A DNA stretch of 64,000 bases from Nigrospora sphaerica (lineage: Eukaryota > Ascomycota > Sordariomycetes > Amphisphaeriales > Apiosporaceae). Both the position numbers and the translations under genes were made by a program. The notes under the pieces are model-generated. The model was not told the DNA's origin and searched no databases. It saw only the letters and a list, made by a program, of their open reading frames with translations. The stretch covers positions 1,426,001-1,490,000 of the forward strand of contig JAGVVL010000002.1 in NCBI GenBank assembly GCA_018287875.1, written 5' to 3'. This document shows positions 47,375-59,516 of this stretch, in pieces (position 1 is the stretch's first letter; the number at the start of each line of letters is the position of its first letter).

Positions 47375-47388
47375 GGGGGGGGGGGGGG
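47375..47388. repeat. Poly-G tract (14 G)
   Basis: An uninterrupted run of 14 guanines directly preceded by five cytosines. It is intergenic. Confidence 0.95.
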
Positions 47389-50300
47389 ATCGGGATACCC
47401 CCGGCGGGCGTCGAGGCGCAGTCGGCTGGAAGCGAGAGCATGGCAAAGCCCACGGCTGCCGAGATTGTTCGCCCGGGGCGCACGCTCTGGACTATGACGG
47501 GCTTGTCTGTGCCTTTGCCCGCCGGGTTGTTGGCCGTATCGTGGCCTTTCGCCGGTCCCAGATCCAAGTCGAACCGCAACACGCCGGCAGCTATCGTGTG
47601 GTGGTGGGTGATACGGCTGGCTCGCTGCCGATTGGCAGGCAGGTCCAATGAGCACCAGCCGGGTGCCATCAGCAGTCGAAATTTGCCGACCCAGACTTGC
47701 GCCATCAAGAGATACTAGGCATGGGCGTCCCAGTGGGATGCCCATACGAGCAGAGACCTCCATGGACTGGCTGTCCGGAACCAAACACGTCGCCCCCGCG
47801 GGTGGATACGGAGAAGACCAGTGCCCCCCTACCTCCGGGGGCGGTCCTTGTGCGCCGTTCATCTGCACTGTGCCTGGGCCTGGGCCTGTCCGGCCCTAGA
47901 CCGCTGCATCCACAGACACCGACACCTGGCCGAAGCGACTCGGTGGCAGTCGATTCGTACGGCGTCTCGAAGCACATGGGCGCCAAGGGAGAGAGCCCGT
48001 CTGGGCGTGTTGGCGGCGAACTGACTGCCCAGGCAGCGCCGTCGCCGCGAACATGGCGCGTCGTGATGAAGTCGACCGTGGCGTATCACGCCCGCCGACG
48101 CGTAGGGAAGACGCGGGGCAAATGGCTGGGGTTGCATTTCCTTTCTTGCCATGTACCACCCGGGCTGTCTGGAACAGGGATGGTGCGATCGATCCCTGGT
48201 GTGCCCTCGCCGTTCATGACTCGAGTGACGAAAAAGCGACCGTGAGTATCTTGCAAGGCCAGAGCTGATGCGATGCGCCTACCCAAGACCAGCTCGCCAA
48301 CTTCTCACCCACTGCGGGATGCCGATGTTTCGGGAAGTCCGGGGCCATGTCGCGTCGACGGTGGCCAGTGGTAGGACATCAGCCGGCGCCTGGCTGGCCA
48401 CACGCGATCGGGAACCCTACGGCTAGCGAGGTGTGAATCATGTCCCATCGGCGCAGCACCAGACGACGGGGGCCCACGAGGGCGGTGGCTACTGGGCCGA
48501 CGAGGTGCGGCCACGCCCAGGCCCTTAGAAGAAGACGATACAGTAAGTATCCGTACTTCGATACTGATGTGTGCAGCCCCGGTCAGGGGTCTCGGCGTAG
48601 GGACCACGAAGCGGTCGGGGCGACAAAGGGCCCATGCTAGTCCTGGGCAAACAAATTCCGTACAACGGCATCTCATTTCGTTCCTGGTCTCCGGAAATGC
48701 AGAGTGCTCAAAAGGTCCCGCGCCTGGTTGCAACGGGGACCTCACCGCCGACACTGGCTGCACAGGCCCGGGGGCTACGATGCCGGCAGACTATGCGATA
48801 TGGACAACCCCCCTCCGCTGCGCCCCGACGCTTACCAGGTGGCAGACACTCCCCCATCGGCGCGTGCCACGGCCGACGGGCCTCGGCGCGCGTGCGCATG
48901 GGTCGCGGAGCCAGACCGATGTCGCGCTTCTGCGTGTCCGGGAGCCGCAACTTGCATTGCCGCCGCCGTGGACTTTGGTTCGCTGATGATTTGCAGCCGT
49001 TTTCTATGGGTCGCGAGGGCCATCGTTGGGCTTTGGTTGGCGGGGGGTCAGCAGGGGGAGGGGCGAAGGGGGACTCGCTTCGATAACGGTCAGCTGTCCT
49101 GCTCCTTTCCATCAGACTCGCAAGACGCGGTTGATAGTACGCGCGTGCAGAGCGAGCGGATAGGTACCGGCCCACCGTGACGAAGAAAAGCAGCGTAACG
49201 GCGGAAATAGGCATCCGTAACCCGGGAAACGCAGGCTGGGAGGCCGGAAGGGCGGCTTCTGAGCCCAGGCAGGAGACTGACGGAGGAATAGGGGTTCACC
49301 AGGCACTAGCGGCAGATCATGAGGGGAATTAGGACGACTTGCAAGGGGGCGCCAGGGTGAGGACGAGGGAAGAATTCTAGAAAGCGCGCGCCAGCGATGA
49401 TGACATCGAGCGGCAGATGGGCCGACTGAGACACGTCCGTACCAGGTAGCAGTAGCCAATAACCCGCACAGCCTGCCATACCTACTACAAAGTAGTTGTG
49501 TGTGTATGCGCACAGGAAAATCTGCAGCCGGGCGGATCAGGCGTGCGTGACCTGGGCAACCGCCATTGTCTGTATAAGGATGCGACGGCAATTGGAGAGG
49601 CAGCCGAGCAATCGGGACTATTGCATGCATGTATGTGCGCCGTGTCTTGGACTGAGGCACCTTGAGAGGGAAGCATCGCGAATCGTCATCTTTGTTTGTC
49701 AGCCAAGAGCCGAAGGACGAAGCATACCCCGCCGCAATATATTCATTCGTTTTTTTTTCTTTCCTTCTCGGAATTCTCTTCGCCCCTTCTGCCCGCCGAG
49801 GCCTCCCCGCCTCTCTGCGGGCAACCAAAATTGTCCTTAGCCGAGCCGTGAAATGGGAAGCCGACAACGCGTTACCGGAGGTGACGAAGCGATGTGGGCC
49901 AAGCCACAGATTGGCAAATTTCCATCGGGCGCTGACCCATCGAAAACCCGGTCGGTCCCTCTGACCATAGCGAAGGCGTCGGGGGCGTGGCAGGAGCGAC
50001 GGTATGCATAGGATGGGCCGAACGCATGACGCGATGAACAGGGAGACACTTGCAGCCGGGCCGTGATGGTAATCACCGGACCGGCCGAGGGCGTCAACTG
50101 CCCAAGCCAGACCCGGCGAGCGCCCGCCCGCACGACAACCATTCGGTATCACGATGAGATGTGTGGTCGGTCGGCCGACAGGTAGGCAGGCAAGAAGACA
50201 ACGAGTGCGTCTGGACAAATAACCAGGGAGGAGGGCTTGGGGGTGCAGCTGTACCGTGTAGCCGACGTGCACGTACATTGGTACCCGGGGCAGTGCCGGC

Positions 50301-53300
50301 AGGGGAATCCAAAGATTTGGGAATGGAGCTTGTTGACGGGCCGGAAGGACGGGCTCACGGGCTTGTCCCGACTGGGAAAAGTGCTCGCCAGCATCCAGAA
50401 CGTGCCGGGTGCCCCGTCAACCAGTAGCGGATGTCTTGGCTGTGTCCCCGTCCAGCTTCTGGAACTATTCAAAAAAAAAAATTCTTATCCGTGGGCACTG
50501 TGGAGAGAAAGCAATTCCACAGTTCTTTTTGCGGCCGATGCCAGGTCGATAACTCGACGTCGTGAGGTGATATGCACCGAGCGGCGCGTCTAAGTAAGCG
50601 TGCAAAAACAGGGGGCCATGGCTGTGGTTGGTCGCCACAGCCGTCGTGAGCCAGAACCAGGGTTACGTTGCAACCCGCGGCCCTGCCCTCTGTTCAGGTA
50701 GGGATGCCCGTCGAGCGTCGCAAGATTCTAGAAGGAAGATGAGATGGTGATCAATCTCGCCCTGGTCTAGAACCTCGATCTGACTTTGCGCTGGTCCCCT
50801 TTGCTATTTGCGCCTCCTTACTGTGTACTATGGTAGACGGGCGAAGATGCTCCATAGCTTAGCCTGGCAACCCCCGGATGGCTTTTGGGAGATCTGGGCG
50901 TACGATGGACCCTGGTATGCGGGCAGGTCAGGTCATAGTAGGCGGCATCATGTACGTGAAGCTTCCTGTCTGCTCCTTTTCGTGTCAACCGATTCGTTCC
51001 ATGCTGTTGACGACCTGCCGGCCAGCCATGTACATCAAATGTCTAGCCTCGCCTCCTCCTTGTTAGCATGCCGTCCCATCTTCGCTCCCATCCTTTCACG
51101 CGGTTCTAGTACCTCGGGGCGGCGCCAGCAGGCCGTTCTTGTAAATAGGGAGATGCAGGGATGAAGCTGGCTCTGTGCGTCCTGTCTTTTTGGCGGCTTC
51201 CGCGTTCGACTTTGCATGCCGCTGGACCTGCGCCCGTGCCTGCACCTGCGCGTGAGCTTCAAGTCGTTGCCCCATGGATTCCCTGTCCCTGCCCCATTGT
51301 CAGGTTGCGCAGCCGAAACAATATGCGCCTGTATGTCCCAGGATATGTACGCGACGGTGGGCGGTGGTAACGGGGAACCGCAGACGGCGCAGAGCGATAG
51401 TATGTAGCTTGGCGGACGGGCGGCGGAACCTCTCATCTGGGCCTTTTATTACGATGGCTATATGGTTGTGGCTCAGATACGCGTCGATGATACTCACCGG
51501 CCGGCTCAGGCCATGTAGGCATGTCCTTGACCACGGGCAACACAGTGCCTCCCCGTTGCACCCGAGGGGGCGCAGATGCGATGTCACTGGGGAAGGGGGA
51601 TAGATTCTGAACGAGATGGAAGAAGAGGGAGAGGATATCGTTTTCATCACTACACGGGAACGAATGGCATCTTTGGGAGGACGAACGGAATCTGGACTGA
51701 GAGGGGGGAGGAGCGGCGGCGGTTGATGCTGCGAATATCACCTCTCTGCTGTATTGTTGGGCAGAGAGGCAGGAGGATCCTTAGTCAGGCCCAACCCGAC
51801 CACTTTTCTATAACGGCGTCGACGAGCCCTCAACCTCGACCGACCAGGACAAGGTTGCCGGATAACGCTCACATCCTCCTTTGCCATCATCCGTTCCAAC
51901 CCAACTAACTACCCACGCGCGGCGCACGCACCACCTGGCACCCGGAACAGACTTTCCCCCAACATCGCAGCACAAAGGCAAAAACAGTGGCAGTGAAGAA
52001 GGGATGAGCCGCTTGACTCTTGTGAGCTCGGCCTGCTGACTCGACGGCCGTAGTCTCGCACCCCGGACGAGGCGACCGAGGCGACCACGGTGCGGCGACA
52101 CGGCTCGTGAGGTTCTGGTTTCCATGGTCAGTTCTGGAGTCTACTCATATATCCGGAGTAACACGCGACCAGTGGGAGAGAGGAGAGCACGGCGCCTGGG
52201 ACAGTCCAGTTACGTTCAGGTCACACAGGTGTTGAACCGTTACCCTGCGGCCCACTGCCCATCCAAGGGGAGGGAGAGAAAGCCCGAGCCATTGGCCTCC
52301 ACTCCCCGGCTGCCCAGCATTGACGTCTAAGTGTCCCGCCTGGAGTTCCACCCGCTCGCTGGCCGCCACCACCCACACCCCCCCATCTGCCCGCCCGCCC
52401 GCTCGTCCAACCATCGATTCCCATCCCATCCCATCCCCTACTCGTAGGACTTGGCCCCCTCTGTCCTCCTGTCCAGTCGTTTGCGGTGTCCCCTTTTGCG
52501 GGCAGAGTTCCCCCCCGGCCGGTCCATTTCATTAGAGAGGTACCATCTCCCGTTGCCATCCGAGCTCACCCCGTCGCCAGCCTACCATTCCCCCCTCTCC
52601 GTGGCTGCACGCCGCACGGAGGCGATTCAAGACCTGCCTGCTGTCTTGCCATCCGAGGCCCTCTCACTGTGCCCCTTCCCCCCTTCTGCGACCAGTGGTA
52701 GGCCCGCTGTGCCTGTGAGGTCGGGTATATGCGCGCGTTATTTGTGTGTGTATACGTATGCCTGTGAGTGCAGCCTGCGACCCAAGAGAGAGTCTGCCAC
52801 AGACAGGAGGTACGACACGCCCCGACCCCAATCCACTCCTCCCACGGGCCCATTATTGCGCGCGTCCCGCTCGCAGGGCCATCCATCCATCGCTATCCGT
52901 CAGAAGTACCGCCTGCCTGCATCGATACCTTAGGTACCCTAGGTACCCCCCAAAGCACCCCCAAGCACCAGCACCAAAAGTCCCGGCAACCAGCAACCCA
53001 CCGCAGAAAAGAGACGGGCGGGCATCGCTGCACGCTGCACGAGAGTAGAGAAAATCAGCTCCCGGGGTCTGCGCACCCAAACTGTGTTTTCCTCCCGCAG
53101 ACATTTTTTCTTTGTGCACCAACCAGTCAGACGTCCATCCCGCGCTCCGCCCCCCCGTCCTCTCCCCTCGTGCTCGTCGCCCACGACGACGACTGGTCGG
53201 GAAATAGTCTTCAGGTGCTGGCCGAGACAGGCGGCTGTTCAGGAAGACACTTCTTCCTCCCCCTTCACATCATCATCGCCCACAAACCACTCCGTTACCC

Positions 53301-53597
53301 CGACCTGTCCGTCATCTCTGGTTTTCCGTTGGTGTTTCGCAGAAAAGGGAGCGCGGCTTGACCACTCGGCACCCTGCATATCCAGTCGACCCCAAATCGG
53401 ATCCATCTGGGCACAGAGCCAGCCCAGCCTGCCTGCCTGCCAGGGCACTACCGCCCTTTTCAGCTCGCTTGCTCTCCAATCGACCTTGGGCCCCGGTCTG
53501 GTCTGTCTGCCTACCTGCTACCTACCTAACCTACATACCTCCTACCTACCTCGTCTTGCCTACTAACGTCGGCCACCGCGCAAAGCCGCTTGCTTGT

Positions 53598-53621
53598 TGC
53601 TGCTGCTGCTGCTGCTGCTGC
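53598..53621. repeat. TGC/CTG microsatellite (8 units)
   Basis: A perfect trinucleotide run about 480 bases before the PIN4-like start codon, in what is probably its 5' leader. TACC-type short repeats precede it at about 53511-53555. Confidence 0.93.
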
Positions 53622-54100
53622 CGCTGCCGCGCTTGCATTCTTGGGACTCGTCCCGTCGTGTCTCCCTCTCTTTCGAGCCCACTTCTTTCTTCTCTACACC
53701 TCGTGGTCTTCCCTGCATCGAGCAAGCGAAGCCGTCTTGGCCCCATCCCACATCTCCAACCCTCCCACAACCCCCTCCTCCAACACCACCTTGTCTCTGT
53801 CCACCAAGAGCCATCGACGATCTTGATATATCGGCCTGTCGTCTCCCACCCCAATCGTTTGCCCTCGTTTCCTGCCACGACCCGTCCCCCCCGAACCCAC
53901 CAGAGTCGCTTGCCCTCGTCGCGTCACTCGACTGCCGGTCCTGAGCGACATTTTATCTTCCTCTCCCCCCCAATCGAGGACAAAGGGACCTGCAGTCTGT
54001 CTGCTGCCGGCCGCCACCAGCAGTTGAGCTGCGTTGTCCCCCCGGGTTTCGACACCACGACTTGCTTGCATTCCCCTGGCCCCTGCCCATATCCGCCGTC

Positions 54101-56060
54101 ATGAATCAACAACAGCACGAAATGTATTACGATTACCCGTCGCAAGCGAACAGGTCGCCCGGCTCAACAAGGCAGGGTTACGCCACGGTCGGTCTCGGTT
54201 CCGGCCTGCAAGGCTATCGCGGCCAGCGGCCCGGCCTCGACGCCATGAACGGCCCCCTGGGCTCGTCGGCCCTCTACTCTTCCGACGACGGCCTTCGGAG
54301 CGGTGCTGGCTACAACGCGCACAGTCGATACGACCGACTGAACCCCAATGGAATGCAGTCAAACCACATGATGGATAACGACCAGACCTGGGCCTATAAC
54401 GGCGCGGTGGCTACCCTGAATGGTCCCCTGAACGGCAACCACCGCCTCGGTGGTCGCAACGTCCGGGGCCGCGCCGCACTCCCTCAGGTTGGTTTCCCCC
54501 GGCGAATCGAGAAGGAACGAATGCTGACGCCGCCTTGGCAGACTTGGACGGAGCAGTCCCAGCAGAACCTGCACCCCATGGGCCAGATGGCAGACCCCAA
54601 CCTGTACATGAACGATAACGAGCATGATCTGGCGGCCCTGGCCGACTCGCGGGGCCTCTCGACCCCCGTCTCAGGCGATGCCGAGCAGCTGATCCCCACG
54701 GCCATCGTCATTAAGAACATACAGTTCCAGTGCCGCAAGGAGATCCTCCAGGGCATCATGGCCTCGCTGAACCTCCCACAGCCATACGCGTTCAACTACC
54801 ACTTTGACAAGGGCGTGTTCCGCGGTCTTGCCTTTGCTAACTTCTCGACGCCCGAGGACACGGCCATAGTCATACAGAAAATGAACGGCCTGGAGGTCAT
54901 GGGACGCAAGCTGCGCGTTGAGTACAAGAAGATGCTGCCCCAGGAGGAACGCGATCGTATCGATCGTGAGAAGCGGGAGAAGCGCGGCCAGCTCGAGGAG
55001 CAGCACCGCGCCCCCCTTCCCATGCACCAGCAGACGGCACTGCAGGCCCTGGGCGTCAGTGTCACCAAGCAGTCCGGCGGCGGGTCGCCTTTGCGTGAGT
55101 ATACGGGTGTCCCGTGTACCCGACGTATCGCTAACTTCCCTACTGCAGGAGATGTGGACCTGAATGACCCGGCCACCCTGGAATTCTACACTCAGCTCAC
55201 GCTCTTCAAGAACGATCCTTCACGAGAGGCATTCATCTTCCCTCCCGACGTGGCCCCTGAACAACGGCGCCAGATTCACATTCTCGCCCACAACATGGGC
55301 CTCGAGCACAAATCGGTCGGCGAGAACGACCGGCGCCAGATCCAAATCATGAAGCGCGCCCAGAACTCGCCGCCCGCCTACCAGCAGGCGCAGTTGCCGC
55401 CCAACGTGTCTTGGGAGGACCACCGACGCGGCCTGAGCCGAGCTGCCACGTTTGACTTCGCCGAGTCGCGCGTTGGTGCCGGTAGCTACCACACGCTCAG
55501 CCGGCAAGGCCCGACCTTGGAGGTGCCCGGCAGCCCCGAGAACGGCATGTCGACCAACCTCCGGGCGGCCAAGAGCTTCGCCGACTTGCGCACCCACAGC
55601 CCTAGCCCCGCCCTCTCGGGCTCCAGCTACGTCGGGCTCGGCAACGGCCTCGGGGCATCACGCTACGACTACACAACCATGTCGACGCCCCCCAACCTGA
55701 CGCCCACGTCGGCCCAGAACGCCGCCTCGAGCACTGACGCTCTCCTCTCGGGCAACATGGGGAACCTGAGCCTTGGCTACGATGCCAACGCGTCGCACCT
55801 GCGCACCCGGGACGCCCCGGGTGCCATCGGCAGCCAGCGGCCCGGTGCCAACGGTGGTGCCACGGGCCGCAACGCGCCCGACCGCCAGCCGCGCGGCCCT
55901 GAATGGGGCGAAGCGTTCAACGGCCGCAGCCGGGGACACATGCAACGTGGTAGCGGTTCGTTTCCCCCCCCCTTCTTTCCTGGGTTGCACCCGACTGACT
56001 GTATCCGTGGCAGATTCGTCGGATGCCGGACGAAGCTCCGCTGCATCGCGTTTTCGTTGA
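54101..56060 (+). CDS. RRM plus R3H-type RNA-binding protein, PIN4/Cip2-like
   Basis: A cytoplasmic mRNA-binding protein of the family of yeast Pin4 and fission yeast Cip1/Cip2, linked to stress and cell-cycle control. Exons 54101-54487, 54542-55094, 55149-55955 and 56014-56060 give 597 aa. The N-terminus is Gly/Asn/Gln/Ser-rich. The RRM (about 182-258) reads TAIVIKNIQFQCRKEILQGI, with FRGLAFANF as RNP1 and LRVEYKKMLPQEER following. An R3H-like region (about 315-378) reads DLNDPATLEFYTQLTLFKND, then RRQIHILAHNMGLEHKSVGE with the R-x3-H core. The tail is Ser/Gly/Asn-rich. Introns 1 and 2 are each 54 nt, multiples of three and stop-free, but have CTGAC/CTAAC branch sites and sit between conserved blocks. 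Intron 3 (58 nt) redirects the end to DAGRSSAASRFR. The long CT-rich leader fits extensive post-transcriptional control. Confidence 0.88.
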
Positions 56061-58361
56061 GCTCTCCCGCCGCTCCTTTCGCCCCGCATAAGGCGTCCCA
56101 CGCCAGCCACCCTCCACCCGGACGAGACACTCCCATGAGAGACGACTTACGACACTTAGAGAGAGAATTGATGCCGCCGGCTGTTTACCGCCGTCTTCTC
56201 CTGCAGGCCAAGCATCGCGGCCTCTGCGGAATTACGACTGAGCACGACATGACGTCTCACCTGCCTTCCCAGTGGCATTGACTACCCCTAATAGCACATT
56301 GTAATATGACGTTTTCGGTTTTTGGCTTTTCTGTTATTCCCGATGTTGGAGTTGGTCTGGAAGTCTGTGCTCCGGCCGCCGCCTCGGCTCGTACGGGGAC
56401 AATAGCATCATCGCGAAGCCACGACGGGGCGGAGGGTGGCGAGACGGGCGAGGCGAGGAGGGGCCGACGGAATGCGCACCGCCATTCTATACTACTATAC
56501 CCTATTTTACGATGACCGACGCCACACGTGCGACCACCAAAAGTTACCCTGGATACACCATACAGCGCCTATATGGGCGACCATTCACGGCATCACGACG
56601 CAGAAACCAACCCCACCCCCCCTTACCTACTATACCCTCTCGGGGTTCCTTTAGGGCCCGGACTCACCGTAGAGTGTCGGACCCTCGTTGGAATCTACTC
56701 ACGATGGTTACGTTGTTACGACGCATACGCACATCATTAGATGGCAAACGCGATGCTGGTTGGCTGGCTAGCTGGCAATGAGGAGCCTAATATAATACGG
56801 CCTGTCAAGGACCTTTCGGGGATCTACCGGCTACCGACCTACCTGGCTTCCCGCCGGAAAACAAGATACGAAGAACGAAGACAAAGGATGACGAGGGCAG
56901 CGGTGGGTGGGGGCAAGGGTGCCCGCTGTCAGGACGACGAGAACGCAAGTGGATGTGTGATGCGGTGTGCCGCGTGGGTGTCTTGATTTGTCTCGGGAGA
57001 GGGGCTTTTTTTTTTCTTGCTGCATCTCTGTGTATATCATCGCATCATTTGGGTTTCCACGCCCTGGTTCGTCCCATCTGCCGCTCATCTGCCTACCTGA
57101 ATTACCTGCCCTTGCAAGGCGCGTGTTTTTCTCTCTCCCGATTTCTCTCGTGTCAAACTGTCGTTGCTGTATCCTCATAATTTAAATCTCATAATAACAA
57201 ACTCTTCCCTCACACATCACACGGATTGGTGTACGGCCACACATACGTGCGCACGCGCGCGCTTGCGGGAGAAACCAGTAGAAATATTCAAAGGGGCGCG
57301 GCGGAATGACTCTGGATCAAATAAAGATGCGCTGTAACGTATCGCTCGTGATGTATCCCTTGGCAGGTGGTGGGCCATATCACAGGACGGCTTTCGGGCG
57401 GCGCGAGACCAAGACGGAGAAGGCGCGGCCGAGGGCGGATGGTTCGCGCCTTGACGAGACACCAACCGCATTGACGCCATCCGGTGCACAACTTATCTGG
57501 GCAGGGGCGATCCTACGCACTGGATGAGCGCGTCGCTAAGTTTTTGACCTTCGGTGCGTATGACTTGATTCGCTCCATCTACTTGCTCGCCGTGACCTCG
57601 CGCCCGTACTTCTCCGTCCAACGTGCCGAAGCTTAAGCGCAGTTCCGTCACGATAGCCCCTTACTGCCCGGCCTACCGCGTAGCGAGCTCGAGCAGCTGC
57701 GGTGGAGCTGGTGTACGAGCGCCTCGTCGAGCTCCTATCGGTCCAACCTGGGACATGTTTGTCGCAGCGCAGCGCCGGGCTGTTGGGGCGAGAATGCCAG
57801 GTGGACCATTATCGTTACCAGCAGCTTCGCCAGACCGCCTCGAGGCGTCGTCAGCAAGGGCTGCCGGCCGCTTGGAATCTTGCTGCGCCGTTTTCCGGCG
57901 TATCACGATGCAGGCGGGCTAGAAGGGGAGACGCAGCATCGCCAACTGCATCATTGCCTCCCGATCCCCCCCCGCCCGCGGCCCGGGCCCTTTCCCGCCT
58001 CTGGCTTTCTCCTGTTCCCGGAACCCGTCACCATGGCCACGCTACGGCCCGCAACCATTGAACTTTACGCCCCGCAAGTCTCGGGACGCCCACGCGAAAG
58101 CATTGATTGTCCCTGGATCCCGGCGCATCGACTCCAGACGAGCTGGGCAAACGCATGCTGCCTGGGTGCGCGCAATCGGTGCGTTCCTGCAGGTAGGCTT
58201 GGACAACCTTCGCACCGGACGTCATGTCTGCTTGGGCCGTACCTGGCACCGCTGCCAGGAAAAAGATGGCGCGGAAGGATGACGCACTGTGACGATAGGC
58301 GGTGCCGCGCACCGCCACCACAATGGCGCCTGGCCGCCTCGTCCCCCCACGAGGGCCAAGG

Positions 58362-58371
58362 TATATAAATA
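58362..58371 (+). promoter_or_regulatory. Orphan TATA box
   Basis: A TATATAAATA element in GC-rich surroundings, more than 1.1 kb before the next recognised gene. The nearest downstream frames are short (for example an ATG at 58453 opening MRRSTTAAVTAAWFLC, about 35 codons). It could drive a short or noncoding transcript, or be chance. Confidence 0.35.
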
Positions 58372-59450
58372 GGGGTGAGGCCTCGTTGCGCCGGAGCACT
58401 GCAGGGCTTGTGCTGGTCGTACAAGGTACTCTACCTCCGTCGCCCCGCAGCCATGCGCAGGTCGACGACGGCAGCGGTGACAGCCGCATGGTTTCTGTGC
58501 AGGAGAGGCCCATTCGGGGGTCTCAGCCACCTGTGTCAGAAACCGAGCAGCGTCTGACGTGGTTCCCGGGATGCATAAGCGGCCGATGGCCGTGCCTGCC
58601 GCTCTAATTACCCCCACGACGACACGCGCCATGCCGGCGGGCAGGGAGGGCCGGCAGGTAACACTCAGCTTCCGAGCGCCCGGCGGCAGACTATCCGTGC
58701 CTTGCTTTCATCCTAAACCGTGCAGTAGGACTGCTGTTCCGATGCTCGGGCAACACCGTTGTACGACCTTGAAACATCATACGGTGAGCCTCTTGCCCCC
58801 GTCAGCACCTGGTTAACTACTGTACGCAAATTGGAGACATGGAGCCTTGTCAGTTTTCCTACACGAGATGGCGCACATAAAGAGGGCCAATGACCTGGCA
58901 GCACCACAGCTCCTGCGGTGACTCACGTAGCCATAAGAGAACGGTATCCGTCGCACGAGGGGACTATGTCATGACCGACGACAACAAAGATGGCGGCGAG
59001 CCTCGCACGGAGGCGAGACGGAAACGCGACGCGGTGCCTTGTGTCGCCATGGGACGAGATTACCAAGATGCAGTAGGACAAACCGTGAGCTGGAAAGCCA
59101 TGTGGTGCCGGGTCATGCCCGCTCACCCATCGTCGAACCTTGAGGGTGCGGGTAGCGCAGTCGTGACTTTTTGCCCGCGATCACACGGCTTCAACGTCGC
59201 CATTACGAATTATCCGCATCCCGCTTGTTTAGGGTAACTCACGCTTCCCATCGATTGGAAAGGTCGGCAGCGGCGCCGCGCTCATTTGGGGAGACTGTAC
59301 CACCCACCGGGCCAATTGGCCGTAGAATACGAAGATGGCGCTCGCCTAACAGGGATTTTGGGGGAGGATCACGGCAGCCCGCCACAGCGACTGCTCCATG
59401 CCCCCGCCATCAAAGACCTAGAGGGCGCTTCGGCGGCTGTCTTATGAAGA

Positions 59451-59456
59451 TATAAG
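59451..59456 (+). promoter_or_regulatory. TATA element of the DHA2 transporter
   Basis: A TATAAG element 66 bases before the ATG at 59517, within a short GC-rich leader; the spacing suits a core promoter with a short 5' UTR. Confidence 0.45.
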
Positions 59457-59516
59457 ACGGCGGCCCAAGACCGCCAGTCCGGTCAGCTTCGCCTTGCAGG
59501 CAGTACGGAGCAAGAA

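Larger units (their letters stand above)
42878..54100. other. 11 kb gene-poor region
   Basis: No frame resembles a known family. The longest frame (about 388 codons, minus strand 49112-50278) is rich in Arg/Pro/Ser/Cys, overlaps open frames in other phases and looks like chance. There are local AT-richer islands near 44050-44450 and 45000-45320, a 14-base tandem repeat at 44367, and a 14-G run at 47375. From about 51900 to 54100 the plus strand becomes strongly pyrimidine-rich, consistent with a long promoter and 5' leader of the PIN4-like gene. Noncoding RNAs cannot be excluded. Confidence 0.55.
56061..59516. other. Intergenic, PIN4-like gene to DHA2 transporter
   Basis: About 3.5 kb with no supportable gene. 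The first kilobase is likely the 3' UTR of the PIN4-like gene (poly-T at 57006-57016, AT-rich end near 57175-57205). An isolated canonical TATA box lies at 58362. Confidence 0.55.

Noticed and set aside
47113..47868. 251-codon minus-strand frame and its plus-strand counterpart
   Set aside because: Both strands are open across a poly-G/C tract; Pro/Arg/Gly-rich and without motifs.
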